64,000 bases of DNA from Listeria cossartiae subsp. cossartiae (GTDB taxonomy: Bacteria; Bacillota; Bacilli; Lactobacillales; Listeriaceae). Location: assembly GCF_014224155.1 (NCBI RefSeq), contig NZ_JAASUI010000003.1:62001-126000 (forward strand), given 5' to 3'. The notes beneath the pieces were generated by a model. That model was given only the letters and a program-made list of their open reading frames with translations, did no database searches and was not told where the DNA came from. Of this stretch, positions 28,908 through 39,026 are shown piece after piece (the stretch's first letter is position 1; each line of letters begins with the position of its first letter). Both the position numbers and the translations under genes were made by a program.

Positions 28908-29531
28908 TTATTCTTCATCAAGTGTTTTTTTGAAACGCGCCCGGAAAAAGAAACCTAGCCCGACAACGACAAGTATCGCAATAACACTATAAATAATTGT
29001 CGAAAAACTATCCATAAATACAACTATTTCATTCCAAGATTCACCAAGCAAGGCGCCAAGTCCAATTAAAACCGTATTCCAAAGCAAACTTCCCGCCGTC
29101 GTCAACACTAAAAACCGCGACATTTTCATCTTTGTCATCCCAGCTGGAATCGAAATCAAGCTTCGTATCAACGGAATCATCCGACATAAAAACACTGCCC
29201 AACTACCATATTTCAAAAAGAAACTTTCCGCGCGTTCAATATCCGATGCTTTCAAACGCAAAATCCGGCCGTGTTTTAATACAATTTTTGTCAGTCGTTC
29301 TTTGCCAAAATACGAGGCTACTTTATAAAGTAAAATAGCGCCGACAACCGAACCAAGTGTTGCTACAATAATCACCATCACCACATTTAGCGATGAAACA
29401 GTCGTCATAAATCCACCAAAAGTTAAGATAATCTCAGAGGGAATCGGCGGAAACAAGTTCTCAACCATAATTAATAAAAAAATGCCTATATAGCCAAAAT
29501 CAGCCATAATACTTGTAATCCAAGTTTCCAA
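28908..29531 (-). CDS. DedA-family membrane protein
   Basis: 207 residues from TTG 29531 with AGGAG 8 nt upstream; the GTG at 29540 overlaps that site. DedA features: ENLFPPIPSEIILTFGGF near 24-41, GSVVGAILLYKVASYFGKERL near 60, and FLCRMIPLIRSLISIPAGM near 112-130. DedA proteins act in membrane lipid homeostasis, some as undecaprenyl-phosphate or phospholipid flippases; the role here is not known. Monocistronic, with its own terminator. Confidence 0.9.
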   Translation of the reverse strand: METWITSIMADFGYIGIFLLIMVENLFPPIPSEIILTFGGFMTTVSSLNVVMVIIVATLGSVVGAILLYKVASYFGKERLTKIVLKHGRILRLKASDIERAESFFLKYGSWAVFLCRMIPLIRSLISIPAGMTKMKMSRFLVLTTAGSLLWNTVLIGLGALLGESWNEIVVFMDSFSTIIYSVIAILVVVGLGFFFRARFKKTLDEE

Positions 29532-29623
29532 AAAACACACTCCTGTACTTTATTTCCCTTTTAAAGTAAGTGCTTGCTTTTTAAGTCTACTATATTCGCT
29601 CGATTTTTTCAATTGATTTGGTG

Positions 29624-29663
29624 AAAAGAAAAAGAACTTGGTAGCTAATACATACCAAGTTCT
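29624..29663 (-). terminator. Terminator of the phosphohexomutase gene
   Basis: Minus strand: AGAACTTGGTA pairs with TACCAAGTTCT, followed by TTTTCTTTTC. Confidence 0.9.
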
Positions 29664-29670
29664 CCCGTTT

Positions 29671-31182
29671 TTACATTTTTAAATCGGCTTTACTCGCGAA
29701 AAATTCTGCTAAGCGGTCTTTCACTTTTTGAATACCGCCAGCTTCATCGCTTTCTAAATTCATTGGCATGACAGGCTCATGTAAGCTCATGCGCAGCAAG
29801 AACCAACCTTCGCCAAGCGCGCCGCTCGTATTTACACGAATGCCCTCTTGGTTCACGGGTTCTACTGCCATATCCGCATCCGCCTCTACAAACGCCAGAA
29901 AATCAGCCAGTACTTCTTTTCCGTAGCCTTTAAAATCAGGCGCTGTAATGCTCAAACGAATTTCTTCGCTTTCTGCTGGTTCTTTTAAGTCCGCAATTAA
30001 ATCGGGCAAATCTTGACCATTTTTACGTAAAGTTGCATACGTCATTAAAATTTTAGCAATTAAATAAGCACCATCATCTAAGAAATAATTTTCTTTCAAT
30101 GCCGCATGTCCACTAACTTCGATGGCGATTTCAGACGCTGTTCCGCTCGCATTCAGGCGCAGCGCTTCATTGATAACGTTACGATAACCACGTTTAAAAC
30201 GATGCTGCTTACCACCTTTTGCTTCAATAAATGCTTGTAAATGACCCGATGTTGTCGAGTCAGTAACAATTGTCGTCCCAGGTTTTTCTTCTAAAATAAT
30301 GCTCGATATTACAGCAATTAACGGGTTGCGATTTAAACTTTCGCCATTTTTATCCATAATCGCCGCACGATCCACATCTGTATCAAAAATCACGCCTAAA
30401 TCCGCCCCGCTAGCAAGTACCGCTTTTTTCAAGCTCGCCATCGCTTCTTCGTTGTCGGGATTCGGAATATGATTCGGGAAATTTCCGTCCGGATCTAAAA
30501 ACTGACTACCCGAAATATCTGCGCCAAGCTCCGCCAATACTTTTTCAGCAAAAAAGCCGCCCGCGCCATTACCAGCATCCACAATAATATGGCTGCCTTG
30601 TAACGGTTTCATTTGATCAGCTGCATCCGTGATTCCCGCTCTGATTTTAGCTGTTAAATCTGCTGCATATGTAGAAAGCAAGTCTTGTTTTGTCACTTTA
30701 CCGGAGTTTCCGCCGTTTTCTAGGAAAGATTTATCTGCATGTGCCACGATATAATCAATATCCTCGTGTTCCGCCCCACCAGATTTCGTAAATAATTTTA
30801 ACCCATTATACATAAAAGGCAAGTGGCTCGCAGTGATCATAATGCCGGCATCGCAGTTGTAGTCCTCATATTGAGTTGCCATAAACATCGCTGGCGTCGT
30901 TGCAAGACCTACATCCACCACATCGATATCCGCAAAAGCGAGACCTTTTATGAGTGCCGCTTTTAATCGTTCCGCTGAAAGTCTGCTATCATGACCTATT
31001 GCCACTTTTGCCCGACCTTCCACTTGTTTTTCCTCTTTTAGCCATTTCGCAAATCCATAAGCAATCTTTTCTACACGTTCATCTGTTAGCGTAATCTGAT
31101 ACTTTTCCGTGGCAATCGCTATTCCACGTATGTCTGATCCGTTTTGCAGTGCTTCTAACGCTTTCGTTTCTGATTGATTCAT
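29671..31182 (-). CDS. Alpha-D-phosphohexomutase (phosphomannomutase/phosphoglucomutase family)
   Basis: 503 residues from ATG 31182 with GGAGG 6 nt upstream; the longer frame to 31236 has no ribosome site. Four-domain layout: catalytic serine loop GIMITASHLPFMYNGLK near 110-126, metal loop DTDVDRAAI near 265-273, sugar loop in TASEIAIEVSGHAALKEN near 345-362, and phosphate loop RVNTSGALGEGW near the end. The serine loop reads TASHLP rather than the common TASHNP, which places it in a divergent branch. Substrate (glucose or mannose phosphate) is not decided by sequence. Confidence 0.88.
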   Translation of the reverse strand: MNQSETKALEALQNGSDIRGIAIATEKYQITLTDERVEKIAYGFAKWLKEEKQVEGRAKVAIGHDSRLSAERLKAALIKGLAFADIDVVDVGLATTPAMFMATQYEDYNCDAGIMITASHLPFMYNGLKLFTKSGGAEHEDIDYIVAHADKSFLENGGNSGKVTKQDLLSTYAADLTAKIRAGITDAADQMKPLQGSHIIVDAGNGAGGFFAEKVLAELGADISGSQFLDPDGNFPNHIPNPDNEEAMASLKKAVLASGADLGVIFDTDVDRAAIMDKNGESLNRNPLIAVISSIILEEKPGTTIVTDSTTSGHLQAFIEAKGGKQHRFKRGYRNVINEALRLNASGTASEIAIEVSGHAALKENYFLDDGAYLIAKILMTYATLRKNGQDLPDLIADLKEPAESEEIRLSITAPDFKGYGKEVLADFLAFVEADADMAVEPVNQEGIRVNTSGALGEGWFLLRMSLHEPVMPMNLESDEAGGIQKVKDRLAEFFASKADLKM

Positions 31183-31250
31183 GTCATTCCTCCAGCTTCT
31201 GTATTTTTCCCCTTCATTATAGCTTATATTGCGCATAATTCACATAGTTT

Positions 31251-32126
31251 TTACAAAAGATTTGTTTTTTTCGCAATCATAATTTGCAAATCGACAGTTA
31301 AATCTTCTGGCGGATTAGCTAACAATTCGCTTTTTTTATCCGCTGCAATATGCCAACCAAGTGGCGTCATTTCCAGAAAATCTGCAAATAGCTCTTTGGC
31401 GATTGGCGCTTTATAAGTGACACGCTCGACATGCTCCACTGTTAATTTTTCTGCCAGCCGTGATGTAACCGATTCATTCGAATAACTGCTTTTCTCATCT
31501 ACATAAATAAATTCGCGCAATTCCCGTAAATAATTCGCCTCAGGAACAACCTTTAGCAAAAAGCCATCCGTTTTTAGCAGTCGTTTAAATTCCTCATAAT
31601 TCGAAGGCGATAAAATATTTAAAAGGACATCTGCGCTCTCTGCTTTGTTCGGACAATTGGCTAAATCAGCTACCGTCCAAACAATCCCTGGATAGTCGCG
31701 CGCCGCCTGTTTGACGCCTTCTTTAGCAATATCGAGTCCCGCAGCATGCACTTCACGACCAGTTGCTTGCAGTTCCGAAACTACTCGCGCTAAATGACTT
31801 CCTTCACCACAGCCAGCATCATAAATAACGATATTTTCTTTGTTCGTATCGGCAATCATTTCCGTAACCCGCTTGATTAATTTTCCAAAAAAGCCGCTCG
31901 CAATGACTTTTTTACGCGACTCGAATAAAGCCTGATCGTATTTTGTTTTATGCGCTTGCTTCAGCAAATTTAAGTAACCGGGTTTAGCAATATCAAACCC
32001 GTGACGTTCCGGACATACAAACGAATTCGGCTCTTGAAACGTCAATTCCCCGCCGCAAATCGGACATGCTAACAGCGCCATATTCTCTTTTATCGCCAGT
32101 TTATTTATCTCCATTTTAGATAACAC
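31251..32126 (-). CDS. rlmA: 23S rRNA (guanine-N1)-methyltransferase, RlmA type
   Basis: 291 residues from GTG 32126 (GGAG 10 nt upstream). An N-terminal zinc site (CPICGG ... CPERHGFDIAKPGYLNLL, near 24-57) and a SAM-binding Rossmann fold (VIYDAGCGEGSHLA near 97-110) define the RrmA/RlmA family, which methylates a guanine of the 745-748 hairpin in 23S rRNA and can affect macrolide or tylosin binding. The longer frame to 32162 would begin inside the dfrA terminator, which argues against it. Confidence 0.88.
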   Translation of the reverse strand: MLSKMEINKLAIKENMALLACPICGGELTFQEPNSFVCPERHGFDIAKPGYLNLLKQAHKTKYDQALFESRKKVIASGFFGKLIKRVTEMIADTNKENIVIYDAGCGEGSHLARVVSELQATGREVHAAGLDIAKEGVKQAARDYPGIVWTVADLANCPNKAESADVLLNILSPSNYEEFKRLLKTDGFLLKVVPEANYLRELREFIYVDEKSSYSNESVTSRLAEKLTVEHVERVTYKAPIAKELFADFLEMTPLGWHIAADKKSELLANPPEDLTVDLQIMIAKKTNLL

Positions 32127-32144
32127 GTCAGCTTCACTCCACTC

Positions 32145-32176
32145 GAAAAACGTTGCCCGCATTCAGGCAACGTTTC
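32145..32176 (-). terminator. dfrA terminator
   Basis: Minus strand: AACGTTGCC pairs with GGCAACGTT across an 8-nt loop, followed by TTTC. It lies between dfrA and rlmA and covers the upstream part of the rlmA frame. The short U-run may allow readthrough. Confidence 0.8.
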
Positions 32177-32178
32177 TA

Positions 32179-32661
32179 TTAATTTCTTTCATACGTATAA
32201 AAAGTATAATTATACTTATTTTTTTCATCTTTTTCATGGGCTTCTTTCGCAACTTCCGAAAAATTCTCCCAGTCTACTTCAGGAAACGCCGTATCTGCAT
32301 CAAATTCTGCATCAATTTTTGTGACAATCAACTGATCCGCCACATCCATAAATAAACGATAAATTTCCGCGCCACCAACGACATAAATCGGTTCGCCCGT
32401 CTTAGCAAGCGCCAAAACCTCATCACGCGAATGCAAGATTTCCGCATCATCTAACTGTAATGCTTTATCCCGCGTTAACACAATCGTCTTCCTATTCGGC
32501 AATGCTTTCCCTAGAGATTCATAGGTTTTCCGTCCCATAACAAGCGTTTTTCCAGTTGTCGTTCTTTTGAAAAATTGCAAATCGCCCGGTAAGTGCCACG
32601 GCATTTTGTTGTCTTTGCCAATGTTGCCAGCGCGGTCTTGTGCCCAAACAAAAATGATCAT
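32179..32661 (-). CDS. dfrA: Dihydrofolate reductase
   Basis: 160 residues with the DHFR core: MPWHLPGDLQFFKR (catalytic Asp27), LVMGRKTYESLGKALPNRKTIVLTR, and YVVGGAEIYRLF. It reduces dihydrofolate to tetrahydrofolate with NADPH and is the trimethoprim target. It follows thyA by 15 nt; ThyA makes the dihydrofolate it recycles. Confidence 0.97.
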   Translation of the reverse strand: MIIFVWAQDRAGNIGKDNKMPWHLPGDLQFFKRTTTGKTLVMGRKTYESLGKALPNRKTIVLTRDKALQLDDAEILHSRDEVLALAKTGEPIYVVGGAEIYRLFMDVADQLIVTKIDAEFDADTAFPEVDWENFSEVAKEAHEKDEKNKYNYTFYTYERN

Positions 32662-32676
32662 CCAAGAAAACCTCCC

Positions 32677-33621
32677 TTATACTGAAATTGGTGCTTTAAT
32701 CGCTGGATCCGGATTATAGCCATCAAGTGAAATATCCGCGACATCAAAATCAAAAATCGTTGCTGGTTTATCTGAAAGCACTAATTTTGGAAGTGCATGC
32801 GGTGTTCTCGATAATTGCTCTTTCACTTGCTCGATATGATTATTATAAAGATGCGCGTCACCCATTGTATGAATAAACTCGCCAACATCCAGCCCAACCT
32901 CACGGGCAATCAGATGTGTTAGCAGTGCATAACTCGCAATATTAAACGGTACACCTAAGAAAATATCCGCACTGCGTTGATACAACTGACAAGATAATTT
33001 TCCGTCCGCGACATAAAATTGGAATAGCGAATGACATGGCGGCAAAGCCATATTCGGAATATCTTCCGGATTCCAAGCAGACACAATCAAACGACGCGAA
33101 TTCGGGTTCGTTTTAATCATTTCAATCAAATCCGCTAACTGATCAATTGTTTCCCCTTGCGAAGTTTTCCATTCACGCCATTGTTTGCCGTAAATATTCC
33201 CTAGTTCACCGTATTTATTCGCGAATGCTTCATCTTCTAAAATACGCTTTTTAAATTGTTCCATTTCCGCTTGATATACTTCTTTGAATGCCGGATCACT
33301 TTCTGCTCTCAGTCCAAAATCCGTCATATCTTCGCCTTTGTAATCAGCGCTCTTCACGTAACGCTCAAAAGCCCATTCATTCCAAATATTATTATTATGC
33401 TGTAAAAGGTAGCGAATATTCGTATCTCCATGTAAAAACCATAGCAGTTCACTTACTACAAGTTTAAATGGTACCCGTTTTGTTGTCATAATCGGAAATC
33501 CTTCTTGTAAATCAAAGCGCATTTGATAACCAAACGTGCTGATTGTTCCAGTCCCAGTGCGATCTCCTTTTTGTGTTCCATTCTCTAAAACGTACTTTTC
33601 TAAATCCAAATATTGTTTCAT
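32677..33621 (-). CDS. thyA: Thymidylate synthase ThyA
   Basis: 314 residues from ATG 33621 with AAGGAG 8 nt upstream; three upstream codons in frame are rejected because they overlap this site. Conserved: [20 protein letters not shown] near 20-39, IYGKQWREW, the catalytic Cys in [13 protein letters not shown] near 195, and the dUMP-binding [20 protein letters not shown]. It is the longer, Lactobacillus-like form with an insertion near 90-140. Part of the ABC-F-thyA-dfrA run. Confidence 0.97.
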   Translation of the reverse strand: MKQYLDLEKYVLENGTQKGDRTGTGTISTFGYQMRFDLQEGFPIMTTKRVPFKLVVSELLWFLHGDTNIRYLLQHNNNIWNEWAFERYVKSADYKGEDMTDFGLRAESDPAFKEVYQAEMEQFKKRILEDEAFANKYGELGNIYGKQWREWKTSQGETIDQLADLIEMIKTNPNSRRLIVSAWNPEDIPNMALPPCHSLFQFYVADGKLSCQLYQRSADIFLGVPFNIASYALLTHLIAREVGLDVGEFIHTMGDAHLYNNHIEQVKEQLSRTPHALPKLVLSDKPATIFDFDVADISLDGYNPDPAIKAPISV

Positions 33622-33633
33622 CGTTCGCACTCC

Positions 33634-35526
33634 TTATTCCGCATATTGTGATAAAAATTCCCAGCGTTCCATCATTTGTTCCAGCTCAGTTTCTTTTGCT
33701 GTAATGAGTCCACTAATTTCTGCTGCTTTTGTAAAGTCTGCTCCGGTTTGTTCCAATGTTTCATTGAGCGATTCAATCGTTTGTTCTAATTCGCTAATGG
33801 CATCTTCAATTCCGTCCCACTCCAGTTGTTCTTGGTAGGTTAGCTTGACTTTCTCTTTTTTCTCAGGCGCCTTCTTTTCGACCGAAGTATTCGCCATTTT
33901 TTTCATTGATTTCGCTGGTTTTCCTTTGGCCTCAAGTTCTTTCAAATAATCGCTATATTCTCCGTAGAAAATTTCTACTTCACCAATAGCCCGGAAAACG
34001 AGCAACTTGTTCACGACCTTATCAAGGAAATATCTATCATGGCTAACCGTAATTACGGTACCATTGAATGATTCTAAATAGTCTTCTAAAACGGTCAATG
34101 TTTGCGTATCTAAGTCATTGGTCGGCTCATCTAGTAGTAACACATTGGGACGTTCCATCAAAATGCGCAGTAAGAATAAGCGACGTTTTTCACCGCCAGA
34201 TAAGCTACCGATTTTCTTCCCGTGTGAATTTGGTGGGAATAAAAATCGTTCGAGCATCGCGCTCACACTAATCACTTCACCGCCAGAAGTCGTCACTTGC
34301 TCTCCCGCTTCTTGCAAATAAGCAATCATTCGCATATCCGGATCCATCTCTTCATTTTGCTGCGTATAGTAACCGATTTGTACGGTTTGCCCCGTGATTA
34401 CTTCCCCAGCATCCGGCGCTAGTTTTCCAGCTAACATATTCAGTAAAGTAGATTTACCAGTTCCGTTATTCCCTGTAATACCAAGGCGTTCTCCCGGTTG
34501 GATAATCAAACTAAAATCTTGCAACACCTGTTTTTCATCAAAGCGTTTTTCTAAGTTTTTCAGTTCGAAAACATCTTTTCCGAGGCGGCTAGTAACAAAA
34601 TCAATCGCTAGTTCCGAATCGTCCACTTTGGTTTTCACTTTCTTCTCTAAATCATGGAAACGATCTTGTCTGGCATTTTGTTTGGTGGCACGACCTTGAG
34701 GACCGCGGCGCATCCAAGCCAGTTCCTTACGATAAAGGTTTTTATTTTTCTCGGATTCGCGAACTTCATTTTCCATCCGAATCGCTTTGGATTCCATGAA
34801 TTTCTCGTAGTTCCCAACATAGCGATAAGCCGAACCACGGTCCAGTTCCACCATATGATTCGTCACACGATCAAGGAAATAACGATCATGGGTAACGAGC
34901 AAGACAGCCCCTTTAAAACGATTTAAATACTCTTCTAACCAACGAATCGACTGAAAATCCAAATGGTTGGTAGGCTCATCCAAAATAAGTAAATCAGGCG
35001 TTTCGATTAAAACTTGTGCCAAACCAACCCGTTTTCGTTGTCCACCAGAAAGCGCACTTATTTTCGCAGTTAAGTCCGTAATACCCAATCTTTCCAAAAT
35101 TGTTTTCGCTTCTGTGTTCATATCCCAAGCCGCACTAGCATCCATTTCCTGGCTAGCTGCAGTATAAGCATCATGTAATTTGGTGTTTTCCGCGTCAAGC
35201 GACATCGCCAGCAACACTTCTTCATACTTGCGCATAGCTCGAAGCGCCGCAGTATCCCCATCAAAAACAGCCGCGAGAACTGTATCTTCTTCATTAAACT
35301 CAGGATCTTGCGCCAAATAACCAATCGTATAATCTTTCGCTTTTGTAACCGTTCCTTTATCTCCAGATTCACTGCCAGAAATAATTTGCAATAACGTTGA
35401 TTTCCCAGTACCATTTACACCGATTAAACCAATACGTTCGCCCTCAGTTATCGTTAGCGAGATATTTTCAAACAGGCTTTTTTCACCATATGTTTTTGTT
35501 AAATTTTCCACTTTTAATTGTTTCAT
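33634..35526 (-). CDS. ABC-F family ATPase (ribosome-associated, Uup/YdiF-like)
   Basis: 630 residues with two ABC domains and no membrane part: Walker A GVNGTGKST near 36 and GNNGTGKST near 350; signatures LSGGQRKRVGLAQ and LSGGEKRRLFLLRIL; Walker B motifs followed by DEPTNHLD and DEPTNDLD; an interdomain linker rich in charged residues; and a C-terminal coiled coil near 560-630. ABC-F proteins act on ribosomes; this architecture fits the housekeeping Uup/YdiF type rather than a dedicated antibiotic-resistance type, though that cannot be settled by eye. It ends 12 nt before thyA. Confidence 0.92.
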   Translation of the reverse strand: MKQLKVENLTKTYGEKSLFENISLTITEGERIGLIGVNGTGKSTLLQIISGSESGDKGTVTKAKDYTIGYLAQDPEFNEEDTVLAAVFDGDTAALRAMRKYEEVLLAMSLDAENTKLHDAYTAASQEMDASAAWDMNTEAKTILERLGITDLTAKISALSGGQRKRVGLAQVLIETPDLLILDEPTNHLDFQSIRWLEEYLNRFKGAVLLVTHDRYFLDRVTNHMVELDRGSAYRYVGNYEKFMESKAIRMENEVRESEKNKNLYRKELAWMRRGPQGRATKQNARQDRFHDLEKKVKTKVDDSELAIDFVTSRLGKDVFELKNLEKRFDEKQVLQDFSLIIQPGERLGITGNNGTGKSTLLNMLAGKLAPDAGEVITGQTVQIGYYTQQNEEMDPDMRMIAYLQEAGEQVTTSGGEVISVSAMLERFLFPPNSHGKKIGSLSGGEKRRLFLLRILMERPNVLLLDEPTNDLDTQTLTVLEDYLESFNGTVITVSHDRYFLDKVVNKLLVFRAIGEVEIFYGEYSDYLKELEAKGKPAKSMKKMANTSVEKKAPEKKEKVKLTYQEQLEWDGIEDAISELEQTIESLNETLEQTGADFTKAAEISGLITAKETELEQMMERWEFLSQYAE

Positions 35527-35600
35527 TTAGTCCCATCCATTTCCTGTTCGTCCTTATCTATTCTAGCTGAAAACATAGAACATATCAATTGCTTAAGATG

Positions 35601-35639
35601 AAAAAAGTTCCAAAAGCGGCGAATCCACTTTTGGAACTT
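35601..35639 (-). terminator. fhs terminator
   Basis: Minus strand: AAGTTCCAAAAG(TGG) pairs with (CCG)CTTTTGGAACTT, followed by TTTTC. Confidence 0.92.
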
Positions 35640-35645
35640 CTAATT

Positions 35646-37328
35646 TTAAAATAAACCTTGCGCGTTACCATTTTCATCGACATCCATATTTAATGCCGCT
35701 GGTTTTTTCGGTAAGCCCGGCATCGTCATCACGTCACCTGTTAAAGCAACGACAAAGCCAGCACCAAGTTTTGGAATAAATTCACGAATATGAATCACGA
35801 AATCAGTTGGGCGACCAAGCAATGTCGGATCATCTGATAACGAATATTGTGTTTTCGCCATACAAATCGGATAACGATCCCAACCATATTTTTTGAATTC
35901 CACGATTTGTTTTTGCGCCTTGCTGGAAAGTTCCACGCCAATACCGCCGTAAACCTTCGTCACAATCGCTTCTAATTTTTCTTCGATTGACCAAGCGTCT
36001 TCATAAATACGTTTGTAGTCTGCTTCTCCACTTTCAACAGCCGCAATGACTTTATCCGCGAGTTCCAGGCCACCATTGCCACCTTTTTCCCAAACTTCTG
36101 TTAAGGAAAATGGAATGCCATGTTCTTCGCAAAGCGCTTCTAATTTTGCCACTTCTGCGTCAGAATCAGTGATGAATTTATTAATTGCTACCACATAAGG
36201 AATACCGAAAGTTTCGATTGATTCCGTATGTTTTTGCAAGTTAGTAAAACCTTTAGCTAACGCGTCAACATTTTCTTCGCTTAGTTCGGTTTTCAAAGCG
36301 CCACCATGCATTTTGAGCGCGCGAATCGTTGCTACAATAACAACACAATCCGGTGCTTTTCCAAGGGCAGGCACTTTAATATCTAAAAATTTCTCGGCAC
36401 CAAGGTCTGCACCAAAGCCAGCCTCAGTCACGACATATTCACCAAGTTTTAGCGCCGTACTTGTCGCAGAAACACTATTACAACCATGCGCAATATTGGC
36501 AAAAGGTCCGCCGTGTACAATTGCCGGAGTATGTTCTAGCGTTTGTACTAAGTTAGGTTTTAAAGCATCTTTTAACAGTAACGTTAATGCGCCTTCATAA
36601 CCCATTTCACCAACCGTAATCGGTTCTTTTTTGTAGTTATAACCAATCACAATTTCACTTAAACGTTTCTTTAAATCTTTCAAATCACTTGCTAAACAAA
36701 TGATTGCCATGATTTCAGAAGCAACCGTAATATCAAAACCATCTTCCCGTGGAACGCCTTGAATCGGTCCACCAAGACCAACGACTACTTTGCGAAGTGC
36801 ACGATCGTTCAAATCAACGACACGTTTCCAAACGATTCTGCGGCCGTCAATAGCTAAGTCATTTCCTTGTTGCATATGGTTATCGATAAATGCCGATAAA
36901 GCATTATTTGCTGCTGTAATTGCATGAAAATCGCCTGTAAAATGTAAATTAATATCTTCCATTGGAATAACTTGCGCATAGCCGCCGCCAGTTGCCCCGC
37001 CTTTAATCCCCATTGTAGGTCCAAGCGATGGTTCGCGCAGTGCGATAACTGTTTTTTTATCTTTTTTAGAGAGTGCGTCACCAAGTCCAACTGTCACAGT
37101 CGACTTCCCTTCACCAGCTGGCGTTGGATTAATCGCTGTTACAAGAACAAGTTTCCCTGGTTGTTTGTCTTTTAACGAGTGAATCGTATCATAGGATAAC
37201 TTTGCTTTATACTTTCCGTAAAGTTCGAGTGCATCTGCATCTAATCCTAAATGTTCGGCAATTGTCGTAACTGGTAGAATTTCTGCTTTTGATGCAATTT
37301 CAATATCTGATTTCACTTTATTTGACAT
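35646..37328 (-). CDS. fhs: Formate-tetrahydrofolate ligase
   Basis: 560 residues. The ATP-binding P-loop [18 protein letters not shown] near 68-85, GGAYAQV-type segment [28 protein letters not shown] near 109-136, and the C-terminal [16 protein letters not shown]. It makes 10-formyl-THF from formate, ATP and THF, feeding purine and fMet synthesis. It lies upstream of the ABC-F-thyA-dfrA run but is separated by a terminator. Confidence 0.97.
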   Translation of the reverse strand: MSNKVKSDIEIASKAEILPVTTIAEHLGLDADALELYGKYKAKLSYDTIHSLKDKQPGKLVLVTAINPTPAGEGKSTVTVGLGDALSKKDKKTVIALREPSLGPTMGIKGGATGGGYAQVIPMEDINLHFTGDFHAITAANNALSAFIDNHMQQGNDLAIDGRRIVWKRVVDLNDRALRKVVVGLGGPIQGVPREDGFDITVASEIMAIICLASDLKDLKKRLSEIVIGYNYKKEPITVGEMGYEGALTLLLKDALKPNLVQTLEHTPAIVHGGPFANIAHGCNSVSATSTALKLGEYVVTEAGFGADLGAEKFLDIKVPALGKAPDCVVIVATIRALKMHGGALKTELSEENVDALAKGFTNLQKHTESIETFGIPYVVAINKFITDSDAEVAKLEALCEEHGIPFSLTEVWEKGGNGGLELADKVIAAVESGEADYKRIYEDAWSIEEKLEAIVTKVYGGIGVELSSKAQKQIVEFKKYGWDRYPICMAKTQYSLSDDPTLLGRPTDFVIHIREFIPKLGAGFVVALTGDVMTMPGLPKKPAALNMDVDENGNAQGLF

Positions 37329-37485
37329 GATATCCCCTCCGAATATGTATATTGTAACAAAGAATTAAGATATTTTGGCCACTTCAGTGCATCAAAAAAG
37401 CGCGACACCAAGCGATGTAACACCATTTTGATTCTAAAGTAAAACCTGATTGCGCAAAAATCAACATCTCAACCTTGGATTACCG

Positions 37486-37914
37486 TTATTCCTTTGTTTC
37501 TGGTTTCGTCGACTCCATTGCCTTGAGCGTCTTAAGCGCATCCGGATGATTTTCGAAAAACTGTACAACATCCCCGATTCGGTCAATCGAATTCCAACTC
37601 AAGTGGTGTTCAATGCCTTCCACATCATGATAAATATGGGACGGATCTACGCCAATAATACTTAAAAAACTTTCTAGTAATGCGTGTCTTTCTAGGAGCC
37701 TTTTCCCCATTTGTGTTCCTTTAGGCGTCAAAATTAATCCACGGTACTTTTCATAGATTAAATATTCATCTTTATCCAGCTTCTGCACCATTTTTGTTAC
37801 AGAGGAAGGATGGACAAATAACTCATCAGCAATATCCGAAACCCTGGCATAACCTTTCGTCTCAATAAGGGAATAGATTTTTTCAATATAATCTTCCATA
37901 CTAGGTGTTGGCAT
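37486..37914 (-). CDS. mntR: Manganese-responsive regulator MntR (DtxR family)
   Basis: 142 residues from ATG 37914 with GGAGGG 7 nt upstream; a GTG 30 nt earlier is a weaker start. The protein begins [18 protein letters not shown], as Bacillus MntR does. All six manganese ligands align: Asp8, Glu11, His77, Glu99, Glu102 and His103. The winged helix spans about 20-65. Its likely target is the mntABC-type operon at 8.6-11.1 kb, which has an MntR-like box over its promoter. Confidence 0.95.
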   Translation of the reverse strand: MPTPSMEDYIEKIYSLIETKGYARVSDIADELFVHPSSVTKMVQKLDKDEYLIYEKYRGLILTPKGTQMGKRLLERHALLESFLSIIGVDPSHIYHDVEGIEHHLSWNSIDRIGDVVQFFENHPDALKTLKAMESTKPETKE

Positions 37915-38279
37915 AGCTATACCCTCCAACTTAAATTCTTTCACATAGCCAATTGTACTATAATATCGCCCTTTCTAAAAGTATTTACCCTTTCGAAAAC
38001 GAAATTTTTCCTAGGACGTCGCTTTTTAAAAAAACAACAATTAGTAGTAAAATGAGACAAATTAGTAAAAAGTATGCCCTTACAAGTCCAAAAATTTAAA
38101 AAATATCGAAAATCAGCTTGACGTTTATAGGTATTTTGATTTATAGTGTTAGTATCATATGCGGCAACGCTATGAACTGAAAAGGTAGTATTTGCGAGAA
38201 AAATTTTTTACGCTTGAATGAAAGCGTTTTAATAAATGTTTCTAGCAATTATTAGCCATACTTAGGAGGATTTATTTCA
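37915..38279. promoter_or_regulatory. Divergent region: mntR promoter side and cspD promoter with long 5' leader
   Basis: For cspD (plus strand) TTGACG (38118-38123), an 18-nt spacer and TATAGT (38142-38147) form a promoter, giving a leader of about 125 nt before the AGGAGG site; long structured leaders are normal for cold-shock mRNAs. On the minus side TACAAT lies near 37965 with no convincing -35 for mntR. About 38000-38115 is A+T-rich with no gene seen. Confidence 0.65.
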
Positions 38280-38480
38280 ATGCAAAATGGGAAAGTAAAA
38301 TGGTTTAACAATGAAAAAGGTTACGGTTTTATCGAATCAGACGGCGGCGAAGATATTTTCGTTCACTTCACAGCGATCCAAGGTGACGGCTACAAATCTT
38401 TAGAAGAAGGCCAAGCGGTAACATTTGAAGTTGTAGAAGGAAACCGCGGCGCTCAAGCAGCTAATGTAGAGAAAGCCTAA
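38280..38480 (+). CDS. cspD: Cold-shock protein (CspD)
   Basis: 66 residues, a single cold-shock domain with RNP1 KGYGFIE (16-22) and RNP2 DIFVHF (28-33). It binds single-stranded nucleic acid and acts as an RNA chaperone. TAGGAGG precedes the ATG. A long leader and a terminator make it monocistronic. The CspD label rests on Listeria gene order; all Csp paralogues look alike. Confidence 0.93.
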   Translation: MQNGKVKWFNNEKGYGFIESDGGEDIFVHFTAIQGDGYKSLEEGQAVTFEVVEGNRGAQAANVEKA

Positions 38481-38506
38481 TCCAGTTGCCAATTAGACAC
38501 GGACGT

Positions 38507-38537
38507 AAAAACCGGTATCTATTTACCGGTTTTTTTA
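38507..38537 (+). terminator. cspD terminator
   Basis: AAACCGGTA pairs with TACCGGTTT across a 6-nt loop, followed by TTTTTA. Confidence 0.92.
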
Positions 38538-38602
38538 TTGCAAAAAAACAGCTTTCCTTCTATAATAAAGCCACATCATTCATACGTTAGGAGGCACAAA
38601 AG

Positions 38603-39004
38603 ATGGAAGTTTTTGTTGATGGCGCAAGTGCTGGAAACCCAGGCCCTAGTGGTGCTGGCATTGTTCTGAAAGCAGATGGCATCTATGAGCAACTCGCGAT
38701 TCCACTAGCAATCATGACCAACCACGAAGCTGAATTTATCGCGATCAAACTCGGACTAGAAGAAGCCTTAAAAAAACAAGCAACTTTCATTCGTTTGTAT
38801 TCTGATTCGAAAGTTGCCATTGAAGCGATTCATAAACGACATGCGAAAAACCCTTTATTTAAGCCTCATTTAGAAGCAATTTTAGAAATGGCAGATTCGT
38901 TAGAGTTGTTTTTTGCCGAATGGCGTAATGTTAGCCAAAATAAACAAGCCGACCAACTTGCGCGTCAGGCAATAAAAAAACAGAAGCAACCTGGCGTAAA
39001 ATAA
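38603..39004 (+). CDS. RNase H-like protein (reverse-transcriptase-like / YpeP type)
   Basis: 133 residues with the RNase H fold and its acidic residues: Asp6 in VDGASAGNPGPSG, Glu near 44 in NHEAEFIAI, Asp near 68 in LYSDSK, and Asp near 119 in ADQLARQA. Active-site conservation suggests an RNase HI-like nuclease; it lacks the basic handle region of E. coli RNase HI. TAGGAGG lies upstream. Confidence 0.87.
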   Translation: MEVFVDGASAGNPGPSGAGIVLKADGIYEQLAIPLAIMTNHEAEFIAIKLGLEEALKKQATFIRLYSDSKVAIEAIHKRHAKNPLFKPHLEAILEMADSLELFFAEWRNVSQNKQADQLARQAIKKQKQPGVK

Positions 39005-39026
39005 CCAGATTGCTTCTATTTTTTTA
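38982..39026. terminator. Terminator between convergent RNase H-like and exonuclease genes
   Basis: AGAAGCAACCTGG (38982-38994) pairs with CCAGATTGCTTCT (39005-39017), one mismatch, followed by ATTTTTTTA. A-run on the other side allows minus-strand use. Confidence 0.88.
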
